Assembly (NCBI RefSeq): GCF_024713945.1
Contig: NC_134681.1
Coordinates: 2,170,001-2,234,000, forward strand
DNA length: 64,000 nt
Origin: Dermatophagoides farinae
Lineage: Eukaryota > Arthropoda > Arachnida > Sarcoptiformes > Pyroglyphidae
Reading direction: 5' to 3'
Below, piece by piece: positions 1-19,677 of this stretch. The notes under the pieces were generated by a model, which made no database searches, was not told the origin of the DNA, and worked only from the letters and a program-made list of their open reading frames with translations. Position numbers and translations under genes: made by a program. Position 1 is the first letter of the stretch. Every line of letters starts with the position of its first letter.

Positions 1-6738
<6,738 letters not shown>

Positions 6739-8172
6739 TTTTTTATTATTATCGTCGTCGTCGTCGTCGTCGTTGTATTTGTTGTTATTATATTTGTTTT
6801 TTGTAAAAATTTATCAATTTTTTGATTCGTTTTTGTTGCTGTTGATAATATTGACATTTTTGTTATTATTTAATTAATAAAATTTTTTTTTTTCAATAAA
6901 TAAAATTTGGACGATTTCATTGATTGATAATGATTAATAATAATAATAAAAAATTTTCTGGCAATTTTTTTTTTCGTTCTGTTCAAAATTATTATCATTT
7001 GTTGTTGTTGTTGTTGTTGTGGCTGTTAACGTTTATTATGATGATTTGTGGTCGTTTATTATGATGATGATGATGATGATGATGATGAATATTGTGTTGT
7101 TTACATTTGGCACTTAATAATAAAAATAAAAATAACAAGCGATAATGGTGGTGGTGGTGGTAGTTATATTGATGTATTTTGTATTATCATGAAAATTTTT
7201 TTTTTTTTATAATTCTATATGGTGGATAATGATGGCAATAATAATAATGATGATGATGATGGTGACGGTGACGGTGATGATGGTGATGGTGATGATGATG
7301 ATGGATAAATGAATAAGAATTTATTATTCTTACAGAATAATATTCACTACTATTATGTTGTAATTGTTTTGAATTAATTTTATTCGCCGTTATTATCGTA
7401 TTCGTTATTATCGTTGATAATAATGGTGATTTAAACATAATTTTGTCTTTTTTTTCTCCTTCTTCTTCTTGTTGTGGTTGTTGTTTCGGTTGTTGTGGTT
7501 GTTGCATTTGATTTTTTTTTCTTCACAATTTTTTTACAGATAAATTTTTCTTTTTTTCACTGATCATTTATATGATCATGATCATGATGATGATGATGAT
7601 TGGTGAACAAAATCTGGAAGATAAATATCTGGAGAAACAAAAAAAATTTTCATTAGAAATTGCTCATTACACATAAACAATGAAAATCGAATGATTCACA
7701 CACAACAGGCTATTTTTTTGTTGTATAAATGAGCTGGATGTTTGTAAATTGTGTACGTTATTTGTGTACGAGGATTAAAACAAAAAAAAACCAGCAAATA
7801 AATGTGTGCTATATGTTTGAATGGGTGTGTTTTGTAATTAATAAAAGTGATGATGATGATGATCACTGTGCATGGATGGATGGATGGATCGGTGGTTGAA
7901 TGGATCTGGTATTAATTTTTTTTTTGTTTTGTTTTGTTTTGTTGTGACAATTTTTTCAAACAACAAACGCTGATGGATGACGACAACATTGACAACAGCG
8001 AAAAAAAAAAATATCCTATGGCTATGGAGGATTTAATATATATTGGAATTTATAGTCGTCATAGCCATCGTTGTAGTCGTCGTCGTGGTTTGTTGTTGCC
8101 TGGATCAATAATTTTAATTTCAAGTTTCCGGTTCAATAAGGAAACAAACGAGAAAAATAAATTCCGATTACA

Positions 8173-8206
<34 letters not shown>

Positions 8207-11200
8207 CATGGTAACAACAAACACAAATACATTTATAATTGATATATATTCTGGCCACTCTGTCTGAGTTATATGTAATATATACCACACACACACACAG
8301 TGATTCATGTGAAAAAAAAACAACATTTAACCAAAAATAGAAAAAAAAATTCTTTCATTTTTTTTTCTTATACATGGAAAAAATTCTGGTTATTACTTAC
8401 TTACTTTACTTGATATGAGCCAAACACACACACACACACACACACACAGAGATCCATACGCACACACCAATCTAATTGCATCGTCAAAATTTTGATTGGC
8501 AACCCTTGGCAACTAATTACTTGCACACCATATATAATATATGTGTGTGTGTGTGTGTTTGTGTGTATCTTGACAATAAACTCGAAACAAAAAAAAAATG
8601 TTGTGGATAAATTAAGCGAATGAAAATGAAAATGAAACATTTTCGTGAATCATTTTTTTTTTTGCCCTGTAACATCCTGAACAAAGGAAGAAGAAAAAAA
8701 TTATGATTCGCATGATATGGAACAGCAACACACACACACACACTTGTATGAGATAATAGATGAAAAAGATTGAAGATAATGGTTGAATGGCAACATTGTT
8801 TGTTGTTGTTGTTGTTGTTTTTTTCTGTTGACCAATCACATATCAATCTAATGATGAAAGAATAAAAGAGAAATGATGAAAGAATCTCAGAATCAGAAAA
8901 ATGGAAAAAAAATTATCATTATTAAATGGAAACGAAGCAAAATGGAAAAAAAAAGTAAAACCAAGAGAGAAATGGAAAATTCAGAGACAAAAGACAAAAG
9001 ACAATGACGAAATGAAGAAAAGAAAAAAAAGGAAGTCAACAATTTGATGATGATAATGATAATGATGATGTAGAAAAAATTGAATGCCAAGTGATGCAAA
9101 ATAATTTCATTTTTTTCTGTTGTTGTTGTTGTTGTTGTTTTTGTTTTTGTTGTTGAATTTTGGCCCAAAACACGCCCATTCTGGATATTTTGAAACCAAA
9201 AATAAAAACCATAATTTCAACATAAATCAAATGCAGTGAAACTAGAGAAAAATTGATGCAACAACAACAACAACAACAACAATTTCATTCCATTAACTGG
9301 AATCAAATATATTACATATACGACTGCTCCATATTTTTTTTTTGTTCCTGTCCAAATCAATTCTTTACCCGTTTGCTGTTGGTTGTTTGATTTCCTTGAT
9401 TTTTATTCAAAAAAAAAAAAAAAAAAAAAAACAAAGAGAGAAAAAAAATCATTTGGTTTGTGTTTTAAAAACAGGAAAAAAATGAAAAACTTTCGATAAT
9501 GATGATGATGGCTATAATCATAATAAAACATCGTTAATGATAATAATAATGATAATGATCATCATCATCATCATCATCATGAAGTTGATGATGGAACGAT
9601 TGTTACGAAACGTTTTTTGCTGTTGTTGCTGTTGTTGTTGTTGTTGTTGTTTTTGTTGTCGTTAAACCAGAAACCAGAAATTATGATATTGAAATAATAA
9701 AGATTCTCATCATCATCATCATTATAATGTCGACATTGTCGTTTTAATTACCCTGAATGTTGATGATGATGATGATGATGATAATCATAGTGACGGTTAA
9801 TGATAACGATATATGAAGTATTAGGGAAGGATAAGCATTTTTTTTCATCATGGAATACCGTTTTTTTTTCATTTTCATGGATGATGAAACTTTGAAACTT
9901 TTCAACAACAACAACAACAACAACGACAACGACAACAACAACAACGGAAAAAATTCTTTCGATTTAATTAATTAAAACGAAACGAAACGAAAAATAAAAT
10001 AAAATCATTGAATGTGATGATGTACACGGAGATAAAAATCTATAGGAAGAAAAAAAATGCTAAAAAGTCAATTGGTATCGTGTGTAAAACAAAACAATAA
10101 TCTTGACAAACGAATATAATGATCATGATGATGATGATGCTACAGAATGAGAATTTTTTTTTTTTTTAGTTCCAATGGTATTGAATAAGAGGAATTTAAT
10201 AATAATAAAAAAGAAAGAATACAACCGGAAACAAGAAACAAATTCTATATATTAAGAATAATGTTTATGACCAAAGAATTGTAATATAAATAGTATATAT
10301 GCACATGATGAAAAATGACGACCGGAACTATAATTCGTTCAAGTGCGTGCGTGTGTGTGTGTTGTTAATGTGCATGTTGCAGATTGAAAATTTTTGTTGT
10401 TGTTGTTGTTGTTGTCTTGAAAACAAAATGCACGAGACAACAAAAAAAAAGACACAAATGATCACCAATCAAACATGAAAATAATATTTTTGTGTGTTTG
10501 CGTCCGTCAAAAAATAAAATAAAAAAAAACTTTACCGAATAATGAACGAATGAATGAAATAACAGAATAAATATAGAACAAACAAGCAATGCAAAACAAA
10601 CAAAATAAACTTGATGATGATGATATGGTGATGAATCTTAAATGTCAAAGTTTTGTTTTTTTTTTCATTTCATTTCACTTTGTATGAAAACATGAAGCTT
10701 TTTTTTCTCTGCATTAAAAACTTTTAAATTTCATCATCATCATCATCATGTTGGAAATTAATATGTATATATCACAGAGCCATTTGGATGATTTTTTTTT
10801 GTTCATACGCCGATCATCATTCAGTCATCCGATTCATTTGTTCATCCAAAAAAAAAAAAAAAAAATTTCAGCATAATAAATTAAATTGATCCAAGAAAAA
10901 AAAATTGATAGATTGATTCGGAATTTTTTTTCGACGGTTTTTTTTCGCTTTGTTGTCAAACAACTGGCAACAGCTACAAAGATTCATTTCGAGCTTGATT
11001 CTGTGTGTGTGTGTGTGTGTGAATTATGAAAAAAAAAAATTTTTCCTGTTCAATCAATCTATTCAAACTGTAATAATAATAAAATTATGATAAAAAAAAG
11101 CCGGAGAAAATTCTTTCAAAAGTTTCTTGTTGCCGTTGCCGTTGTTGTTTTATTGTGATAACACAAAACTTTTTTTTCATTTTTTTTTTGCAATTTATTC

Positions 11201-12635
11201 GATGCGCGCCTGATGTTTGACGATACAAATACAATTTTTGTTGTTGTCGTTGTTGTTGTTGTTTGATTAATTTTTTTTTTAATATCATTGTAACAGATAG
11301 AAAAAAAAGAATATTCTGCTTTGCTTGATCATTGTCAGTATGTTTGTTTCATTTTACTATAGAATAGATCATTCTGAATATGGATGGAATATCGAAGAGA
11401 CGAAGAAGAAAAAAAAAATATCGATAAACAGCAACACAGCCCGTCATTTATATATGTGTGTGTGTGTTTTGTAAAAAGCTAAATTGAATATAACAGACAC
11501 ATACACACTGTGCAAAACTGAACATCAACAACAACAACAACAACAACAAAAAATACAATTAATAACATCCGCAAAAGATGGCTTGACATACACACATGCA
11601 CAAACTTGGCATCAGATTACCAGGCTGATCAAAATGAAAAAGATAGATAGAGAGAGAGAGTGACTATATATATTGAACGATCAAAATAAAGAGAGAGAGA
11701 GAGCGAGAGAGAAAAAAAATGAAAGAAACAAACAAGAAAAGAAAGAAAGTTTCCAATAATAAAACAAAAAATGAATCGATCAACAAACAAACAGCCAAAG
11801 TTTTATATAATAAAAATATATTGATGGGACAAGTCAAAAAAAAAAAAAATTTTTTTGTTGGCACCAATGCGCCATCATCACAAAGTCAAATCGATGATGA
11901 TTAAATGATAAAATTCTTTATCGGATTTTTTTTTCGTTTTTTTTGGAGAACGGGGCAAATCAATCGATCTGATTGAATTAAATTGATTGATTTTCATTTC
12001 AATGTTTGTGTGTGTGTGTGTGTGTGTTTTTCTTTTCGTTAAATCTGATTGTGAATGAATGATTTGGCCATTTTTTTTTTTTTTGATGATCTTATTATAA
12101 TTTAATTTGAAAAACATGAAAATCCTGCAAAACAAGAAAAAGAAAATCGACTACAAGAAGAAAAAAAAATGTCCAAAAAAAAACTGATGATGATGGCCAC
12201 CATTTTTATTGACACGAAAACACCTCTGGAAACATTTCCATGACAAATGATGACAAACAATGAAATTCTACTTCATTTTTCACACACACACACACACACA
12301 AATATTCAAATCAACACTAGTGAAAAAAAAATTCCAGTGAATGAATAGTACCGGAAATAAAGTGGAAAAAAATCCATACAGTAATAGCCTCGAGGTTTTT
12401 CATTCTCTTGTGAATAATGAAAAAAAAAATTTTTGTTGTCTGCAATATGCAACAAACAAACAACCAACCAAACTAGAGAGAGAGAGAGAGAGACATGATG
12501 CATCCATTCATTGAAATTTTTGGCCACAAATCAAACAACTGACTAACCAACTATGCCACAATAATAATCAATTGATTTTTTTTCTGCTGATTGAATTTAT
12601 CAAATTCTTTGAAATTGAATGGATTGATTTTTTTT

Positions 12636-12663
12636 CGGGGAGCGGCGGAGGGGTTGGGGGAAG
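12636..12663 (+). other. G-rich island, candidate G-quadruplex
   Basis: A 28-bp G-rich patch in very AT-rich DNA, with G tracts of four (12637-12640), two, two, four (12650-12653) and five (12656-12660). It allows a two-tetrad quadruplex, or a three-tetrad one with a bulge. Confidence 0.4.
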
Positions 12664-14643
12664 TTTTATTTCGTTCCAACAACAGAAAAAAAATATATAT
12701 CTTCATTCGCTGCTTCCATTCAGATGCTAATTTGGATTCTGATCCCCACATACACACACACAAACACACATTTGAATTTGAATACAAATTGCATATTACT
12801 ATGTGAATGACATACATATTTTTTCATCATTCTGTCCCAAAATGGATCAAGAATGAAAAGAGAAAAAAAATCATGGCGAAAAAAAACCGCATATCCACAC
12901 AAAACAAATGTGTGTAATATTATACAACGAAAAAAAAACGGACGCCTTTTTTTTCTTCGGATATTCATCACAATGGCAATGAGTTCGTTTGTGTGTGTAT
13001 GTGTGTTCCAGAAGAAGTAGGAAAAAAATTGTCTCAAGAGAGAAATATCTCTCCCTCATCCTCATCTATTATTACCGAGATTCTAATGATAAAACTGTTT
13101 GTCTGTGTGCGTGTGTGTATTGTAATGATAATGATAATGATTTTAATTGTCTGTCTGTCGGTGTGTATGTGCGATATTAGATTTGATTATCAAAAACGAC
13201 GACAACAACAACAACAACAAAATTGTGCGACTGATTTGAAAATGAATTGAGAAGAAAAAAAAATTCAGAATCCGAAATGAAAATGAAAAAAAAGCCTGAC
13301 AGATTCTATTCTAATGATTTTTGTTGTTTGATTTGTTGATCAATTGTGTGTGTGTGTGTGTGTGTGTTTGATGATCACCACACCATTATCAGATTGTTAT
13401 CATTGATGATGATGATGATTCTGAATAAAAAAGAATCGACACTAATGATGTTTCTACCATCATCATCAGCAGTTGTGATTCTTTTTCTGTTTATTTCATG
13501 TCATCGATTCATGTTACTGATGATGATGATGATGATTATTTGGTCGGTTTGTTGATTGATTCAATTTGAATTCATTCATTCATTCATTCAATCATTCAAC
13601 AACAACAACGACAAAAAAAACAACAACAAAATCATCATCAATCTAAGAGACGGAATTGGAAAAAAAAATTTATTGAAAACTTCAGAAAATTGAATTTTTT
13701 CTGTTGTAGAAAAAAAAACAAAACTTGGCAATAATTGAAACTCGAATCGTTTTCTTTTTTTATTCTTCAAATATCAATTTTCATTTAAATGACCATATAA
13801 AAATTGAAAAGTTTGAATATTCTGAATGAGAGCGAGATAGAAACGAGCACCAGAACAAAAAAAAAGGAAAAAAGGAGAGATGCAAGAATTTTTTGGATTG
13901 AGATAGAAAAAATTCATGAAGAGAGAATAATCGAGTTTCGATTCCATTCAAAAATTGAAAACTTTATTCTTTTGCATACATCAAATACAGAATTGTTGTC
14001 GTTATGTTTTGTTTGTTTGTTTGGTATGAAGAAAAAAAACGGAATTTTATTTATTTACTATTTTTCTACTCAAACTCAAAATTCAAAACTGACAGAAAAC
14101 TTTTTTTTCCATTTTTCTTTGCAATTGCAAATTTTTGCTATTTGTTTGAATGGAGTTTTGTTTCGTTTTGTTTGAAGAATTTTTTTTTTGTTCTTTCCTA
14201 CAAAAATTCACTGAAAATCATGAATAAGTAAATTTAAATGACAGTTTTTTCTGCGTTTGTGTGTGTGTGTGTGTGTTTGTGCGAGAAAAAATTCTTTAAA
14301 TTCTTATTTTCAAGTGCAACAAAACAAAACGAAAAAAAAAATTCAAAACACATCTGCTACTACGAATGGAAAATTTTGTCCACAATCATTGCGTAATTGT
14401 CTATTGAATAAACGGATAATGGAGAAAAATTTTGGGCCAAAAGTCAAAATTCAATTTCGACGCCCACACTTAAAATTTGTGTGTGTGTGTGCGTCGACCT
14501 TCAATCGACAAAAAAAAAATTACAAGTCAACAACAACAACAAGAAAAATGAAATGAAATTGAAATTGAAATTGAAAATTGTAATTTGAACGGAAATGAAA
14601 TGCAAAAAAAAAATGTCATTATTTGATGAAATACAAACACACC

Positions 14644-14644
<1 letters not shown>

Positions 14645-14705
<61 letters not shown>
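14645..14705. repeat. (AC)n microsatellite, about 61 bp
   Basis: An uninterrupted AC dinucleotide run of about 30 units, one of the two longest in the window. Confidence 0.97.
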
Positions 14706-14706
<1 letters not shown>

Positions 14707-15136
14707 CATGTTTGCATTTTGTATTGTTTCAATGGTTGGATAGGAAAAAAAAACACTAGAGTAGCTTACACGACAACGACAACTGCTATTGAATAACCGA
14801 AATAAAAAATAAAAACAAAAACAAAAACAGAACCCGAATAATGATGAAACATGTGCATATTTGGGGTAATTGAATTAAATTTAATCAATTTTTTCTTCAC
14901 ATTTGTCTATTTCGTCACTTGTCTATGTGTGTGTGATTTGATTTTTTATTTTGCGACAAAAAAAAAAAATTTTTTTTTTCATTTTATCTGAGAAATTGTT
15001 TAATTTAATTATGTAATCCTCTCTCTCTCTTTCTCTCTCTCGCTCTCTGCCTGTTTTGGTTGTTCATTTTTTTTTTCATTTGTTCAATTTACAACAATCT
15101 ACCACTGTATTTACCTTGTACGAAGCGAAAGAATGC

Positions 15137-15168
<32 letters not shown>

Positions 15169-18100
15169 AAAAGGCTGTGAATTTCAACACTAAACTAAAC
15201 CAGAAACAACATTATTCATTATTCCAGATTTTTTTGCTTTGTAGATAAATTAAATTTTTTTTTTTTAGTCTAGTCTAGTCTAGTCATGTATGGATGAAAA
15301 TTTTTTTTTCATTTCTAGCTGTTGCTAGAATTTGGAATTTTTTTTTTTTGAATAAAATGAAATTTAGCTTGAAATTGAATTTTTTTTTTCCTGGTAATGA
15401 ATGAAACAAAATTTTTTAAAAATTGAATTTTGTGTGTGCTTTTAAATTTTTGACTAACATGCACACACACCGCACACACATAAACATTTTTGCAATGATA
15501 AACACAATGTTGTTGTTACCATATATAATCAATTGAGAAAATGATTTGATTATGTTAATGTTGTTGATGATCGATTCTCATTGATTGATTGATTGATTAT
15601 GAATGAATGAATGAATGAATGGTGAATCGATTCATTTGATTATTGATCAACACTAGATGATGATGAATTTGCTTGTCTTATTACTTTTTTTTGATGATGA
15701 TGTGATTGAAAAATTTTTTCTTTTTCTCTTTCTCATCATTGTTACTGAATTTGTTTCTCATCAATTTTTTTTTTTTTTGGTTCTGATCAATCATCATCGA
15801 ATGAATTTGATTTGTTTCGTTTTTTTTCCTGTTTCTGTTTCGATGTCTGTGTATCTGTTGTGTTTTTCGAACAAAATGGAAACATTTACACAACAATATT
15901 TGGACTGAAAACGAAAAAAATTTTTTTTTCACATATAAACATGACATACATGCATACATACACACCGAATCATCATCAGGAATCTGACGCCTGGTTTCAT
16001 GTGTGCGTGTGTGTGTATGTTTTTTCTCTGTGCTTTCAATCAAATCTGATTTCTGGTCGAATTTTCAAACAAAAATTTCTGTAGAAAAATCAAAGAAATG
16101 TTAAGGATTTCTTTTTTTTTTTTTTTTTTTTGATTGAAATAAATGAAATTGATCGTATCGGTTTTCTTAGTTGTTTTTTTCCGGGGTTAAATATTTTGTT
16201 TCTCTCTCTTTTTCTCTCATGTTGATCTGGCAAATTGGCTTTACTCACAAAGCCGAAAACACACACTACGGATCCGATTTGGTTTTAATTTTTTTTTTTC
16301 ATTTCATTTCATTTCGTTCACACACACACACTGTTGGTTGTGGTGGTGGTGGTGGTGGTTCATTGAAATCTTAAAAATGTAAACATTAATGAATTGAATG
16401 GATATTTCGCGGATTTAAAAAAAAAAATTAATCGAGATTCATCGCAAACGGAATCAAATGGCCACCACCGAATCACTCTTTCTATGGCAGCGATGACAAA
16501 TATTACCAATTTTCAAATTTCAAACATTGTCATAGTCAATGTAACCAAATATAACCAAATGAAAAAAAATGCCCACTAATCAAAAAAAAAAAAAAAAGTA
16601 AAAAACGAATGCTTCGTGTTGTTTATTTCTAACTGATTATCATTGATATAATAATCATCATCATCATCATCATTCGTAATTGTACATTATGAATCATGCT
16701 GTGTGTGTGTGTGTAAATGTGTGAGACAGAGAGATTCAATATTACATTTTGATTCCCTGCTGCTGCTGTTGGAAATAAACAAAACAAAACAAAAAAAATT
16801 TTATACTTACCAAAATGATGATGATGATGGAATTTGAAGAAGCTGGTTGCCTGGCTGGTTTTGATGTTTTAGTTTTTAAGGTAAAATGTATTGTTGTTGT
16901 TGTTTTTGTTGTTGTTGATCTGTTGGTTTTTTTTCTATTCATTCATTTTATTTGATTTTTTTTTTTTTTTTGGTTGCATAGGATTTTTCATTCATTGAAT
17001 TAATTGTCATTTTTCACACACTCACACACACACACAAACAAACAATTGATGGTGGTGGTGGTGGTGGTTGTGGTGTTGCTGTTGATGGTGTTGAAAAAAT
17101 TTAACCCATTTAATGATTATTGTCAAAATAAAATTTCTCTCTCTCAGTGTGTGTGTGTGTGTGTGTTTGGCCAATATTAATTGATGTGAGGTTTTTTTTT
17201 CTCTCTCTCTCTCTCGCATGAATTATCTTCAGGATGAAAGAATGGAAAACATGGATGGAACCAAAAAAAAAAAAAATTTATTTGACAGCAAAAAAAAAAA
17301 TGAAATGAAATGAAATAAAATTCACTTTATTCATTCATTCAAATGTCATTTCTAGATTTTTTTTTTTGACAATTTCTCCGCCACCACCACCACCACAATA
17401 CATTTTATTGAGAATTGGATTTCCGTCTGAATAAATCATCATCGTCAACATGAATAATTGGATTGATGAATCAAATAGCTGAACATACACACACACACAA
17501 ACACACAAATCGAGATGATTTTTCACATGCAGAATATTTTCATTGTTTTTTTTGTTTTTAACTTTTTGTACATACCCCGAAAAAAAAATCCGTTTCTGAT
17601 TCTATTATTTTTTTCCCACATCACACAAATTAAATGTTTAATAATATCATCATCATCATCATCATCATCGTAATATTCTGGGCAAATTGAATCAACTTAT
17701 AAGAGTTCTGGAATCCAAATACACAAGTTAAGTAAATGTAAATAATAAAAGAATAACCAGAACCAGAAACATACACACACAGAGAGAGAGAGAGAGAAAA
17801 CAATGTAATTTTCAATTATTATAATTGATCATGATGATTAGTTGATTTGGTGCAAATAAAATGATCCGTAAATGATCCATGTGTGTAGGTGTTTTTCACA
17901 TTGTGTATGTGTGTGTGTGTGTGTGTGTTTGTGTATTTATGGTTTTTTTTTTATTATTATTATCAGAAATTACATAATTGAAAAAGATCAACTAGGATCT
18001 TGTTCGTCATCATCGTTTTGATTGGGATTTTTTTTTTGTCGTTTTTGGTTTTTTTTTTTTGTCCAACTTTTGATGTTCTCACTCACTATTTCAGTATAAC

Positions 18101-19646
18101 AAAAAAACAACATACAAAATTTGTTTTAATCATCAAATCATCAAACACACACATACATTTAAGTAGATTAACACAATTAGTGTTTGTGTTGTGATGTTTT
18201 TTTTTTTGCTAGTGTGCCTGTGTGTGTGTGTGTGTGTATTTATTTGATTTTTTAATATGTGATTCTTACATTGTGATTATTATTTTCAGTGTAGTTTTTT
18301 AAAAAAAATGAAGAGATGATTACAATAGAAGATATAAGTTGTTGTCGTTGTTGTTGTTGTTGTTATGTTTTGTTTGTGCACTCGAAATTTACATGATGTG
18401 ATATATTTACGTTGAGTTTATTTGTGTGTGTGTGTGTGTGTGTCGTATGTAAATTTATTCGTTTTTTTTACATGTTTTACTCCGGTGTCGATTGGATTGG
18501 ATTGGATTGGATTTGGTTGTTGTTGTCAATGACAATGTTTTGGTGATTTAGAAAATTTTTTTTTTGTTTGTTGTTGTTGATGTTTTACACACACACACAC
18601 AGACATAAAAATGAGCAGAAGTTTTTTTTTCGTATGACCAAAATATTCAGATTTTCTTCAGATTGATGAATCAATGGATCAATGAATCAAAAACGAACAA
18701 ATTCAATGAAAGTCAAACTTGAGAAGAAAAAATAAAAGAATCTGGAAGTAAAATGAATGAACAATATTAAAGTGATTGAGTGAGTAAGTGAAACAAATTT
18801 GTTTTGTTTTGTTTTTTTTTTTGTTTCAAGTTATGAAAGATAAGATTCTCTCTTGGGAAATTTTCAAAATTTGTTTTTGATTTATTTTTTATTTCATTTT
18901 TGAACACGACAACAACGACGACAACATTTTCAGTTCACATTGGTTCAAATTTTTTTTTGTTTTGTTTGGTTCTGTGTTATCGATAACTAAATCACAATTT
19001 TGTCACACTGATTGATTGAACATGGTGTGTATCATCGATCATGAATCAGTTTACAAAATGGTCGACATTAAAATCGATTCAAATGATGGTGATTTTCGTC
19101 TTATTCTTCGTCTTGTTTTTTTTTGCATTATTTGTTGTTGATCAAGTTTTTTTTTCACACAGAAAAAAATCACATTTAAATTTGAATTCAACGAACAAAA
19201 AAAAATTTAAATTCAATAAGCATGTGAATGATTGAAAAAAACACGCGCGCGTTTTTTTTCTTGTCACAGAATCAAAACTTTGAATGATAAACGATGAATG
19301 ATGGATCAAACCGGAACAATTTTTTGGACGAAAACAAACACACACACACACTGCAAGCAATGGACGACGAAAATGAAGACCAAAAAAAATAAATAAATAT
19401 AGTGAAATGACGACGACGACGACGACCACCACGACGACGATGAAAACAAGAAAGAAAGAAAGAAAAAAATATTTAGATGCGAAATATTCTCTCAAGGCAA
19501 ACATCAACAACAACAACAGCAGCAGCAGCAGTGAAGACGAAAAAATTTTTTTTTCTTTCTTTTCTACGTTTTTTTTTTTTTTTTGGTGGACCAAAAAAGA
19601 TAACCGACAATGAATAACCGTTTCAATTTTTCTTTTCTTTAATTCT

Positions 19647-19677
<31 letters not shown>

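Noticed and set aside
7187-7507. Open frame with Gln and His runs that could pass for a transcription-factor tail
   Set aside because: The runs are plain TTG and ATG/GTG microsatellites. Nothing non-repetitive is left once they are removed.
13804-14175. 123-codon plus-strand open frame
   Set aside because: Composition follows the AT-rich background, with no motif and no start or splice evidence.
16616-17110. CTGGCTGG and GGTGGT patches as a possible minisatellite family with 36611-36639
   Set aside because: They are short, imperfect and consistent with ordinary slippage. No shared flanks.
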